64,000 bases of DNA. It comes from Saprospirales bacterium. Its GTDB lineage: Bacteria > Bacteroidota > Bacteroidia > Chitinophagales > Saprospiraceae. The stretch lies in contig JADJTT010000002.1 of assembly GCA_016711045.1 (NCBI GenBank), positions 1-64,000 of the forward strand, given 5' to 3'. A model generated the notes under the pieces. That model was not told where the DNA came from. It did not search any database and saw only the letters and a list, made by a program, of their open reading frames with translations. The translations under genes were made by a program, and so were the position numbers. Shown here piece by piece: positions 7,697-15,584 of this stretch. Each line of letters starts with the position of its first letter. Positions within the stretch are counted from its first letter, which is position 1.

Positions 7697-7796
7697 AAAA
7701 GAGTTTTCAATTTTCAATGTTCAATTTTCAGTTGAAAAACTGTACCTGAACACTGAAAATTAAATCCCGATAGCTATCGGGAAAAAACTAAAAACT
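7697..7796. repeat. Heptamer fold-back repeat with CCCGATAGCTATCGGG palindrome
   Basis: Arms built of repeated TTTTCAA / TTGAAAA-like heptamers with internal inverted copies, followed by the 16-bp palindrome at 7767-7782. The same composite recurs at 10661, 15422, 30618, 31692 and 37577. It fills the nosL-nosD gap. Confidence 0.8.
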
Positions 7797-7797
7797 A

Positions 7798-9039
7798 ATG
7801 ACTTTTCGCATAATCCTCCTTCTGGCAATCTCCTTCTGGCTCCAACAAAAAGCCACTGCGGAGGTTATCGAAGTCTGCCCAACCTGCCCGGTCACCACCA
7901 TCCGGCAGGGCATCGAGCTGGCGCAGACAGGCGATGAGGTGCGGGTATTTCCGGGTACCTACCGGGAGGGGACTATTCTGGTCAACAAATCGATTACCTT
8001 GAAGGGCATTGACTGGCCGGTGATAGACGGGGAAGACCAATACGAGATCCTCACCATCCTGGCATCGGGGGTGACAGTGGAAGGGTTCAAACTGATCAAT
8101 GCGGGGAAGAGTACATTGAGGGATATGTCCGCCATCCGGGTAGATCATCAGCGGCATTTTTCTATATGCGACAATATCATTGAAAACGCCCAGTTTGGGA
8201 TCTACCTGGCCTATGGCTTCGACGGGATCGTGGAAAACAACCGCCTCGAAAGCAATGCCAAGGAAGAGATCAGTTCGGGCAATGGGGTGCACTGCTGGTA
8301 TGCCAAGCGCATTTTTATCGCCCACAACACGATCAAGCGGCACCGCGACGGCATCTATCTGGAGTTTACCGACGACAGCCGGATCCTGGACAACTGGAGC
8401 GAAAACAACCTCCGCTACGGACTTCATTTTATGTTTTCCAACCGCGACGCCTATTCCTACAACACCTTTATGAATAACGGCGCCGGGGTGGCCGTAATGT
8501 TTTCCAAAGGCATTGAAATGACCCACAACCTGTTTGAGCACAACTGGGGGCGCTCTTCCTATGCGCTGCTGCTCAAGGAAATTTACGATGCCAAGCTGGA
8601 AAATAACCAGTTTCTATCCAACACCATCGGCATCCTCATGGAGGGCGCCACGCGCATCGAATACCAACACAACCTCTTCAAAAGCAACGGTTGGGCCATC
8701 CAGATGACGGGAGGCTGCATCGACAACCACTTTGAATCCAATGCCTTTATTTCCAATGCCCTCGACATGGTGGTCAGCAGCAATGTCAACAACAACACTT
8801 TCGACGGCAACTACTGGAGCGAATATACCGGCTACGACCTCGACCGCGATGGGTATGGCGACGTGCCCCACCGGCCGGTCAAACTGTTTTCCTATATCAC
8901 TTCCCAAACCCCCGAAACCATTGTATTACTGCGCAGCTTTTTCGTCGACTTGTTGAATTTTTCGGAAAAAGTGAGTCCGGTGTTGACGCCCGCCAATGTG
9001 ACGGATCAGAAGCCGCTCATTCAAATGCCTATATTATGA
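7798..9039 (+). CDS. nosD: NosD, periplasmic copper-site maturation protein
   Basis: A 413-residue secreted protein with a Sec signal (about residues 1-21, ending KATA). The rest is a right-handed beta-helix: repeated IEN/NxFE/NTIK turns (for example NNRLESNAKEE, HNTIKRHRDGIYLE, YNTFMNNGAGVAVM, NNTFDGNYWSEY), the CASH/NosD repeat pattern. The DGNYWS...GYDLDRDGYGD segment near the C-terminus is typical of NosD. NosD works with the NosFY ABC transporter to build the CuZ cluster. Its stop codon overlaps the nosF start by four bases, showing translational coupling. Confidence 0.95.
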   Translation: MTFRIILLLAISFWLQQKATAEVIEVCPTCPVTTIRQGIELAQTGDEVRVFPGTYREGTILVNKSITLKGIDWPVIDGEDQYEILTILASGVTVEGFKLINAGKSTLRDMSAIRVDHQRHFSICDNIIENAQFGIYLAYGFDGIVENNRLESNAKEEISSGNGVHCWYAKRIFIAHNTIKRHRDGIYLEFTDDSRILDNWSENNLRYGLHFMFSNRDAYSYNTFMNNGAGVAVMFSKGIEMTHNLFEHNWGRSSYALLLKEIYDAKLENNQFLSNTIGILMEGATRIEYQHNLFKSNGWAIQMTGGCIDNHFESNAFISNALDMVVSSNVNNNTFDGNYWSEYTGYDLDRDGYGDVPHRPVKLFSYITSQTPETIVLLRSFFVDLLNFSEKVSPVLTPANVTDQKPLIQMPIL

Positions 9040-9881
9040 TTGCCATCGAACAACTCCATAAAGCTTACGGCAAATTACCTGTGTTAAAAGGCATTAGCCT
9101 GGAATTCAATGCTCCGGGACGCATCACGGCCATCCTGGGTCCAAATGGGTCGGGAAAAACTACCCTGATGAAAGCCATTTTGGGCATGGTGCTACCTGAT
9201 CAAGGAAAAATAATGGTGGAGGGAAAATCCATCAAAGGGCAGTGGGTCTATCGCAACCGGATCGATTACCTGCCTCAGATCGCCCGTTTCCCGGAAAATC
9301 TGCGCGTACGGGAATTGATCGCTTTTATCCACGACCTCCGTCAGGGCGAAACCCGGGAAGCAGCGCTCATCCGCCTCTTTGGCCTCGATGCGCACCTCGA
9401 CAAACGACTCGGCAACCTCTCCGGGGGCACCAAGCAAAAGGTCAATCTGGTGCTGGCTTTCATGTACGACAGTCCGATCCTGATCCTCGACGAGCCCACC
9501 TCCGGCCTCGATCCTATCGCGATGATCCGGTTGAAAGAATTAATCCAGGCCGAAAAGAAGCGAGGCAAACTCATCCTCATCACCACCCACATCATCAATT
9601 TTGTGGAAGAAATGGCCGATGAGATCGTCTTCCTGCTCGAAGGCAATATATACTTCCGCGGCAGCCAGGACGAGTTGAAAACCCGGGTTGGAGAGACGTC
9701 CCTTGAACGCGCTATCGCCAGTATCCTCGGCGCCGAAAAAGTAGAATTGAACGGAAAGGCCCATTTGTCTTCCCAATATGGGGACGCCAGGTATGGGGAC
9801 GCCAAGTATGGGGACGCCAAATATGGGGACGCCAGGTATGGGGACGCCAGGTATGGCGTTACTACAAAAGAATCGCTATGA
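9036..9881 (+). CDS. nosF: NosF, ABC transporter ATP-binding subunit, with repeat-derived C-terminus
   Basis: A 281-residue cytoplasmic ATPase that powers NosY in CuZ assembly. Walker A LGPNGSGKTTL (near residue 35), signature LSGGTKQKV, Walker B LILDEPTSGLDP and a switch histidine in ITTHI are all present. Residues 248-272 are five tandem copies of YGDA(R/K), encoded by five 15-bp units (TATGGGGACGCCAGG type) at 9777-9851. They are followed by an ACGCC-AGGTAT-GGCGT hairpin of the RAYT type. The catalytic part is complete, so the tail is an added low-complexity extension. Overlaps nosD and nosY by four bases each. Confidence 0.95.
   Translation: MIAIEQLHKAYGKLPVLKGISLEFNAPGRITAILGPNGSGKTTLMKAILGMVLPDQGKIMVEGKSIKGQWVYRNRIDYLPQIARFPENLRVRELIAFIHDLRQGETREAALIRLFGLDAHLDKRLGNLSGGTKQKVNLVLAFMYDSPILILDEPTSGLDPIAMIRLKELIQAEKKRGKLILITTHIINFVEEMADEIVFLLEGNIYFRGSQDELKTRVGETSLERAIASILGAEKVELNGKAHLSSQYGDARYGDAKYGDAKYGDARYGDARYGVTTKESL
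9777..9865 (+). repeat. In-frame 15-bp tandem repeat ending in a RAYT-type hairpin
   Basis: Five units of TATGGGGACGCCAGG (with AAG/AAA variants at the end) and then TATGGCGT. The last junction forms ACGCC(AGGTAT)GGCGT followed by TACTAC, matching the apex of the 3834 and 22 kb hairpins. It lies in the 3' end of nosF. Confidence 0.9.
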
Positions 9882-10660
9882 AGAAGATATTTAAATATAC
9901 CCTTTACGACCTGATCCGCAGCCGTTGGACCCTTTTTTACCTGGGGTTCTTCCTGCTCCTGACTATCGTCTTGCTGGCCTTCAGCGGCGATGTATCGAAG
10001 GTGATCATCAGCCTGATGAACGTAGTACTCATTCTGTGTCCGCTGATCGCCACCATGTTTGGGGTGATGTACGCGTACAACTCCCGGGAGTTTACCGAGC
10101 TATTGCTGGCCCAGCCCATCCCCCGCACAAGCATCTTCTGGGGGCAATATTTCGGACTCGGCGTATCGCTGTCCCTCAGCATACTGATCGGCATCGGCGG
10201 CCCGTTTCTGTTTTACGGGCTATTCGCTTCGAGTGAGATCTGGAATTTTTTCATTCTTATTGTCATCGGCGTCCTCCTCTCCCTGATCTTCTCCGGACTG
10301 GCCTTCCTCATCGCCCTGCGCAACGAAAACCGGATCAAAGGGTTTGGCCTCGCCATCCTGACCTGGCTGTTCTTTGCCGTGATCTACGACGGGCTCATGC
10401 TGCTGTTAATGGTGATTTTCCGGGAATATCCGCTGGAGCCGCTGGCCCTGAGTCTATCCCTTTTCAACCCCATAGACCTCTCCCGCATCCTGATCTTGCT
10501 CAAGCTCGACATCTCCGCGCTGATGGGGTATACCGGCGCTGTTTTTCAGAAATTTCTGGGAACCGGGTTGGGTATTTCCATCGCCTTATTCGTACTTTTA
10601 GGCTGGGTCGGGCTTCCTGCCTTTGCCATCAGGCAAGTGGCAGCGAGGAAGGATTTTTAA
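9878..10660 (+). CDS. nosY: NosY, ABC transporter permease subunit
   Basis: A 260-residue inner-membrane protein with six predicted TM segments (about residues 18-40, 48-70, 100-122, 128-148, 165-185 and 230-250). The ABC-2 permease pattern is visible: an amphipathic start KYTLYDLIRSRW, then a cytoplasmic coupling stretch NSREFTELLLAQPIPRTSIFWGQY. With NosF and NosD it moves an unidentified sulfur-containing species for CuZ. ATGA overlap with nosF. It closes the tight nosDFY block; a heptamer repeat follows. Confidence 0.93.
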   Translation: MKKIFKYTLYDLIRSRWTLFYLGFFLLLTIVLLAFSGDVSKVIISLMNVVLILCPLIATMFGVMYAYNSREFTELLLAQPIPRTSIFWGQYFGLGVSLSLSILIGIGGPFLFYGLFASSEIWNFFILIVIGVLLSLIFSGLAFLIALRNENRIKGFGLAILTWLFFAVIYDGLMLLLMVIFREYPLEPLALSLSLFNPIDLSRILILLKLDISALMGYTGAVFQKFLGTGLGISIALFVLLGWVGLPAFAIRQVAARKDF

Positions 10661-10748
10661 AGAGTTTTTTAGTTTTCCCCGATAGCTATCGGGATTCAAT
10701 TTTCAGTTGCTTTAACTGAAAATTTAAAACTGAAAATTAAACACTAAC
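10661..10748. repeat. Heptamer fold-back repeat with CCCGATAGCTATCGGG palindrome
   Basis: TTCAGTTGCTTTAACTGAA-type inverted arms with repeated AAAATT(T)A units and the 16-bp palindrome at 10679-10694. Same composite as at 7697. Confidence 0.8.
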
Positions 10749-10750
10749 AC

Positions 10751-11140
10751 ATGCTCCGCTTCATCCCCCTCCTATTAGCTTTAACAATCGGCATCCAGCC
10801 GGTGGGGGAAGCCTTTTTCTACGTATGGTACTTTTTGGATGCTCAGTCATTTGAAAATTCATTTTGTAAAAATTTGGATAAACCGCAGTTGCAGTGCCAT
10901 GGGAAATGCCATCTGGCGGAGATGGCCCAAGTGCCGTCAGTTCCCGAGCAAAACCCGGCCAATGAGGCGCAGACCTCTATTCCCGAGCCCCGGCAAATCG
11001 ACTCCACTACCCCTCCCCTTTGCATGGCGCATTTATCTATTGCATGGTTAACTACGAACGATAACACCTTTCCCTATCAAGCGCTGCCTGGCAGCGATTG
11101 GAAAACCAGCCTGTTGAAGCCTCCTATCCTGGAAGGGTGA
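10751..11140 (+). CDS. Small secreted Cys-rich protein preceding a copper TonB receptor
   Basis: A 129-residue protein with an N-terminal hydrophobic signal-like segment (residues 1-20). The notable element is FCKNLDKPQLQCHGKCHL around residues 37-55: three cysteines and two histidines in a C-X10-C-X3-C arrangement (CHGKCH at its core) that could bind copper. The C-terminal half is low in recognisable motifs. I have no firm family name. Small proteins of this general design often precede TonB-dependent metal receptors in Bacteroidota, and here the next gene is an OprC/NosA-like receptor. A copper-related role is therefore inferred, not shown. Confidence 0.75.
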   Translation: MLRFIPLLLALTIGIQPVGEAFFYVWYFLDAQSFENSFCKNLDKPQLQCHGKCHLAEMAQVPSVPEQNPANEAQTSIPEPRQIDSTTPPLCMAHLSIAWLTTNDNTFPYQALPGSDWKTSLLKPPILEG

Positions 11141-11270
11141 AATATCTTCTTTTTGCACACTGATTTATTAAGATGATTTATGATGATTTAGATCCAGTCG
11201 ATCTTAAATCATTAGTATCTATCCTAATTAATCCGTGTCCCTCAAATTTCTTATTTCAAAATAGAATTTC

Positions 11271-13517
11271 ATGAAAATACTATATACCATCCTCTTCCTA
11301 CTAGGGGTTGTCATCTTATTGCCTGCCCAAACCGCTACAATCCAATTGCTGGACCGTTCTTCCATGATGCCCATCGAGGGCTCCACCTTTGAATATGCCG
11401 ATCAAAAAGGGGTCTCCGATAAGCAAGGTCAAATTGTACTCCAATTTATCGAAGGCGAAATCCTCGTTCTTTCCCATTCGAATTACGGTACCTGGGCGCT
11501 TCCGAGTCCACAGGTCGAAGCAGCTATCCAGCGCGGCCAAATTCTCCGCGAAGAGTTGTGGGTAAACCTGCAGCCCGTCACCATCATTGCCCTGCGGGCA
11601 AAATCGGACGAGAAGCAGACCCTCGATCTCGACTATCAAGACAAAATGGCCCACGATGCCGGAGCGATCCTAAGTCAGACAGCCGGCATCGGCGCCATTC
11701 GAAAAAGCGGAAGCTATGGGTTTGATCCGGTGCTCCGGGGGTTTAAATACGACCAGCTCAACGTCGTTATCAATGGCGCGCAATGCGCCTCGGCCGCCTG
11801 TCCCAATCGCATGGATCCGCCCACGAGCCAGATCGCGCCCAATATGGCCGATCGGATCGAGATCCTCAAAGGGCCGCATTCCCTACGCTATGGCAGTTCG
11901 TTTGGCGGCACCATCAACGTTATTCCAGCGGCGCCGAGATTTACAGATAAAACAGACGTCTACGGCCGCTTGTCCGGGCAATACGAAAGCAACGGCGGCA
12001 TCGTACGCAGTGAAGGATTGCTGGGCATGCGCGGGAAAAAGTACGATGCAGGCCTGTTCGCTTCCTGGTCGCAAGGCAACGATTACAAAGCCGGCGATGG
12101 CGTCACTATTCCAGCTGATTTCCTGCGCGGCAGCTTCGGCGCCAACCTCGGGCTGAAACTGAGCAGCCAGCAACTACTCACCCTTTCCGCTACCCGCAAC
12201 CTGGCCCGGGACGCCGACTTCCCCGCCCTTCAGATGGACCTTCGTACGGACGACACCTGGCTCTTCAACGCCCGGCACGAAGTCACCTTCGAAAAGGAGC
12301 GGCTGGAATCCTGGAACACAACCGTGTATGGCACCCTCGTCAACCACCTGATGGACAACCTCCTCAAGCCCCTCGACCCGAGGATGCTCAATGCCAGCAA
12401 CGATGCCAAGACCCGTTCCTATGGGGGTCGTACGGAAGGAGTATGGCGCTACCACAACAGCAAAGTATATCTCGGCGGAGACTTCCGCATGGAAACAGCG
12501 GAAGGGACCCGCGTGCGCGAGTTCCTGCTGGGGCCGAACGCCGGAAAGACATTTTACGACAATGCCTGGCAGAAAAGCAGCATCAGCCGCACCGGATTAT
12601 TCACCGAATACCATTGGCGGCACAATAGCCTGCTCGTGGTGTTTTCCGGACGACTCGAGCTCAACCATGCAAGTGCTGCTGAAGCCGAGCCCGAATTCAC
12701 CAATGTATACCCCGAAACGGACGCCACGCAGCTCAATCCCAGCTTCAGCCTGGGCGGGATCAAGAATTTCCGAGAGGACCTCTCCTTGGGTCTGTGGCTG
12801 GGCCGCGGCCAGCGAAGCGGGAGTATCACCGAGCGCTACATCAACTACTTCCCCGTAGGCCAAGACCCCTATGAATTGCTCGGCAACCCCCAACTTGCTC
12901 CAGAGGTGAACAACCAGGCCGACCTGACCTTTTCCTTCCGGCGTCCGAACACCTCGATCAGCGTAGATATCTTCGCTTCATACCTGCAGGATTACATCTC
13001 GTCGTTCATCGACACCACGTTGAAGCCCCGCATCCCCAGCAGTCCGGGCGTGCGGCAATATGTCAACATCGGGCAAGCGTTCAAAACGGGGTTTGAAGTC
13101 AGCTGGAGTCAGCAACTGGTGGCGGGCTTGCAGCACAATCTGAGCATAGCCTACACTTACGGACAAGACCTGGAGCGCGCCGAGCCCCTGCCGGAGATCC
13201 CCCCGCTGGATTTGCGGTATGTGCTGGTTGGCTCCTACCTGCACCAAAAGCTACGTCCGGAAATCACGTTCCGGCACGTATTGAACCAGGGCCGTATCTC
13301 CACCGAATATGGAGAGACAAAGACCCCTTCATTTACCCTGATCGACTTGCAGGTAGGTTATCAGATCCTCGAATCGCTGAAAGCAACGGCAGGCGTACAG
13401 AACCTGTTGGATGTGGCGTATTATGAGCACCTCAACCGATCGGTGGCTGCCATGTCCCGGCCGATCTATGCGCCAGGACGGAATTGGTTTGTGGCGGTGA
13501 CGGTGGATTTGAGGTAG
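11271..13517 (+). CDS. TonB-dependent copper receptor, OprC/NosA-like
   Basis: A 748-residue outer-membrane receptor. Order: signal peptide (1-19, ending LPAQ), short carboxypeptidase-regulatory-like domain (about 22-105), plug domain (about 120-240), then a beta-barrel ending in an aromatic-rich WFVAVTVDLR. In the plug, QCASAACPNRMDPPTS contains C177-PNR-M181, matching the CxxxM copper ligand pair and the MDPPTS signature of OprC and Pseudomonas NosA. Those receptors import copper and NosA was found as an N2O-reductase requirement. Its location right after nosDFY supports copper supply to NosZ. The partner His/Met ligands of the barrel were not located by eye. Confidence 0.88.
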   Translation: MKILYTILFLLGVVILLPAQTATIQLLDRSSMMPIEGSTFEYADQKGVSDKQGQIVLQFIEGEILVLSHSNYGTWALPSPQVEAAIQRGQILREELWVNLQPVTIIALRAKSDEKQTLDLDYQDKMAHDAGAILSQTAGIGAIRKSGSYGFDPVLRGFKYDQLNVVINGAQCASAACPNRMDPPTSQIAPNMADRIEILKGPHSLRYGSSFGGTINVIPAAPRFTDKTDVYGRLSGQYESNGGIVRSEGLLGMRGKKYDAGLFASWSQGNDYKAGDGVTIPADFLRGSFGANLGLKLSSQQLLTLSATRNLARDADFPALQMDLRTDDTWLFNARHEVTFEKERLESWNTTVYGTLVNHLMDNLLKPLDPRMLNASNDAKTRSYGGRTEGVWRYHNSKVYLGGDFRMETAEGTRVREFLLGPNAGKTFYDNAWQKSSISRTGLFTEYHWRHNSLLVVFSGRLELNHASAAEAEPEFTNVYPETDATQLNPSFSLGGIKNFREDLSLGLWLGRGQRSGSITERYINYFPVGQDPYELLGNPQLAPEVNNQADLTFSFRRPNTSISVDIFASYLQDYISSFIDTTLKPRIPSSPGVRQYVNIGQAFKTGFEVSWSQQLVAGLQHNLSIAYTYGQDLERAEPLPEIPPLDLRYVLVGSYLHQKLRPEITFRHVLNQGRISTEYGETKTPSFTLIDLQVGYQILESLKATAGVQNLLDVAYYEHLNRSVAAMSRPIYAPGRNWFVAVTVDLR

Positions 13518-13520
13518 GGA

Positions 13521-13640
13521 ATAATCTGAACTGTGATTGATGTGATTCATGTGATTTTTTTTGATTGGGAGGAATAATCAGCCTATCAGATATTCCAATC
13601 AAGGCAATCACATGAATCATTGAAATCACAGTTCAGACAA
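13521..13640. repeat. Nonamer fold-back repeat
   Basis: Left arm with TGTGATTGA, TGTGATTCA, TGTGATTTT units; right arm with the complementary AATCACATGAATCA and AATCACAGTTCA. The whole element forms one long imperfect hairpin between the TonB receptor and the permease. Confidence 0.8.
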
Positions 13641-13693
13641 TCCTCCCCTTCTTCATTCCCACAACTTTTTTAAAAAATACGGACAGAAGACTA

Positions 13694-13701
13694 TAAATTT
13701 G
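13694..13701 (+). promoter_or_regulatory. -7 box of the amino-acid permease gene
   Basis: TAAATTTG, perfect TAnnTTTG, about 50 bases before the start at 13751. No TTG is present at the expected -33 position, only a T run. Confidence 0.45.
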
Positions 13702-13750
13702 GAAGCTCAGGTGATTTTTGCCTATTTTCTTCATACTTCAAAACCGCCAC

Positions 13751-15421
13751 ATGAGCAATTTTTTCCACCAGTTCACCCGACGCAAGACTCTTGAATCTAT
13801 TCTCAAAGACCAAAGCGAACGCGAAGGCACCGGCCTTAATCGTACCCTGGGCGTGCGCGACCTCACCTTCCTGGGCATCGCCGCCGTCATTGGCGCAGGT
13901 ATCTTTGCCACCATCGGAGAAGTATGCTCGAATGGAGGGCCGGGCGTCATCATCTTGTTCGCACTGGTAGCCGTCGCTTGCGGGTTTTCCGCACTGTGCT
14001 ATGCCTCTTTTTCCTCGCTCATCCCCATTTCGGGCAGCGCGTATACGTATGCGTATGCCTCGTTTGGGGAGCTGGTGGCCTGGATTATCGGCTGGGACCT
14101 GATCATCGAATACGCCATCGGTAATATCACGGTGGCAATCAGCTGGTCGAATTATTTCACCGAAATATTAAAGGGCTTTGGCATCCATATCCCCTCCTGG
14201 CTGGCCACCGACTTCATGACGGCCCGCACGGCCTTCCTGAGTGGAGATGTCACGAGCGAATACTACCAGGCCTGGATGAATGCGCCTCACTTTCTGGGCA
14301 TTCCGGTCGTACTGGACATCCCGGCTTTTATCATCGTCATGCTCATCACCGCGCTGATCTATGTGGGGATCAAGGAATCGCGGAATGCCAGCAACGCCAT
14401 GGTGATCCTCAAGCTCGCCGTCATCGTAGTGGTGATCATCGCAGGCGCTTTTTATGTAAAACCGGAGAACTGGTCGCCCTTCATGCCCAACGGCTTTACG
14501 GGGGTATTGAAAGGTGTGGCCGGCGTCTTTTTCGCCTATATCGGCTTCGATGCCGTGTCGACCACTGCAGAGGAGTGCAAAGACCCGCAGCGCGACCTGC
14601 CCCGGGGTATGATCCTCGCGCTGGTGATCTGCACGATCCTCTATATCCTGGTGGCCCTGGTCGTGACCGGTATGGTGCGCTCCAGTGAACTGGCAGGCGT
14701 GGGCGATCCGCTCGCATTCATCTTCAAAAGTGTGGGCGCCGACTGGGTGGCCTTTATCGTCAGCCTGAGCGCGATCGTGGCGATGGCAAGCGTGTTGCTG
14801 GTTTTCCAACTCGGGCAGCCCCGCATCTGGATGAGCATGAGCCGCGACGGGTTGTTACCTCCGGTTTTTAGCAAGATTCATCCCCGTTTCCGTACGCCGG
14901 CTTTCGCTACCCTGGTCACCGGCTTCCTGGTGGCCATCCCTGCCATGCTGCTCAACATCACGGTAGTAACCGACCTGACTTCCATCGGCACCCTGGCGGC
15001 TTTCGTGCTCGTCTGTGGCGGCGTCATTGTGCTGGAAGTCAAACACCCGGAGATGAAAGGGAAGTTTCAGATCCCCCACTGGCCCTCCAAGTATTTTTTG
15101 CCTTTTTTCTGGATCATTGGAATCGGGATCATGGTTACCTATTTTCCCGAAAATCTCGCATCCCTCATCCCGGATACCTTGCAGGCCTTTGAGCATTTGA
15201 TCCCTCTCTACGTGTTTCTCCTCACCGCCCTCGCCCTCACGGTGATGAGCTTTCGGATGCGGATTTCGCTCATCCCCACCCTGGGGTTATTGAGCTGCCT
15301 GTACCTCATGTCGGAGATCCCCACGGAAAGCTGGTGGCGCCTCCTGATCTGGTTTTTGATCGGGATCGTGATCTATTTTGGGTATGGGCATCGGCATAGT
15401 AAGCTGGGGAAGAGTTTTTAA
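13751..15421 (+). CDS. APC-superfamily amino-acid permease (CAT/YfnA-like)
   Basis: A 556-residue inner-membrane transporter with about twelve TM segments plus two near the C-terminus. The start at 13751 (MSNFFHQFTRRK) is preferred to one eleven codons upstream. Seen: the APC TM1 motif AAVIGAGIFATIG, the CAT-like LNRTLGVRDL lead-in, AYIGFDAVSTTAEE in TM6, and QLGQPRIWMSMSRDGLLP before TM9, which together match bacterial cationic-amino-acid-transporter-like permeases. Substrate probably a single amino acid; specificity cannot be read. Stands alone between two fold-back repeats. Confidence 0.9.
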   Translation: MSNFFHQFTRRKTLESILKDQSEREGTGLNRTLGVRDLTFLGIAAVIGAGIFATIGEVCSNGGPGVIILFALVAVACGFSALCYASFSSLIPISGSAYTYAYASFGELVAWIIGWDLIIEYAIGNITVAISWSNYFTEILKGFGIHIPSWLATDFMTARTAFLSGDVTSEYYQAWMNAPHFLGIPVVLDIPAFIIVMLITALIYVGIKESRNASNAMVILKLAVIVVVIIAGAFYVKPENWSPFMPNGFTGVLKGVAGVFFAYIGFDAVSTTAEECKDPQRDLPRGMILALVICTILYILVALVVTGMVRSSELAGVGDPLAFIFKSVGADWVAFIVSLSAIVAMASVLLVFQLGQPRIWMSMSRDGLLPPVFSKIHPRFRTPAFATLVTGFLVAIPAMLLNITVVTDLTSIGTLAAFVLVCGGVIVLEVKHPEMKGKFQIPHWPSKYFLPFFWIIGIGIMVTYFPENLASLIPDTLQAFEHLIPLYVFLLTALALTVMSFRMRISLIPTLGLLSCLYLMSEIPTESWWRLLIWFLIGIVIYFGYGHRHSKLGKSF

Positions 15422-15583
15422 TTTTCAATTTTCAGTCTTCAGTTATTTTATACTCAAACCAAAGTGGTTTGGGACTATTGCTGCCGGCGGCAGCAATAGT
15501 CCCAAGTAATTTGACTGCCAAAGAATGTTAAATCACTTTTTCTTCAGTATAACTGAAAATTGAAAATTGAAAACTAAAAACTT
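15422..15583. repeat. Heptamer fold-back repeat enclosing a 17-bp perfect hairpin
   Basis: TTTTCAATTTTCAG units on the left and CTGAAAATTGAAAATTG on the right enclose a perfect hairpin at 15469-15505 (17-bp arms, TTGGGACTATTGCTGCC, loop GGC) whose apex, read on the other strand, is GCCGCCGGC. It separates the permease from the end of the convergent RND gene. Confidence 0.85.
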
Positions 15584-15584
15584 C

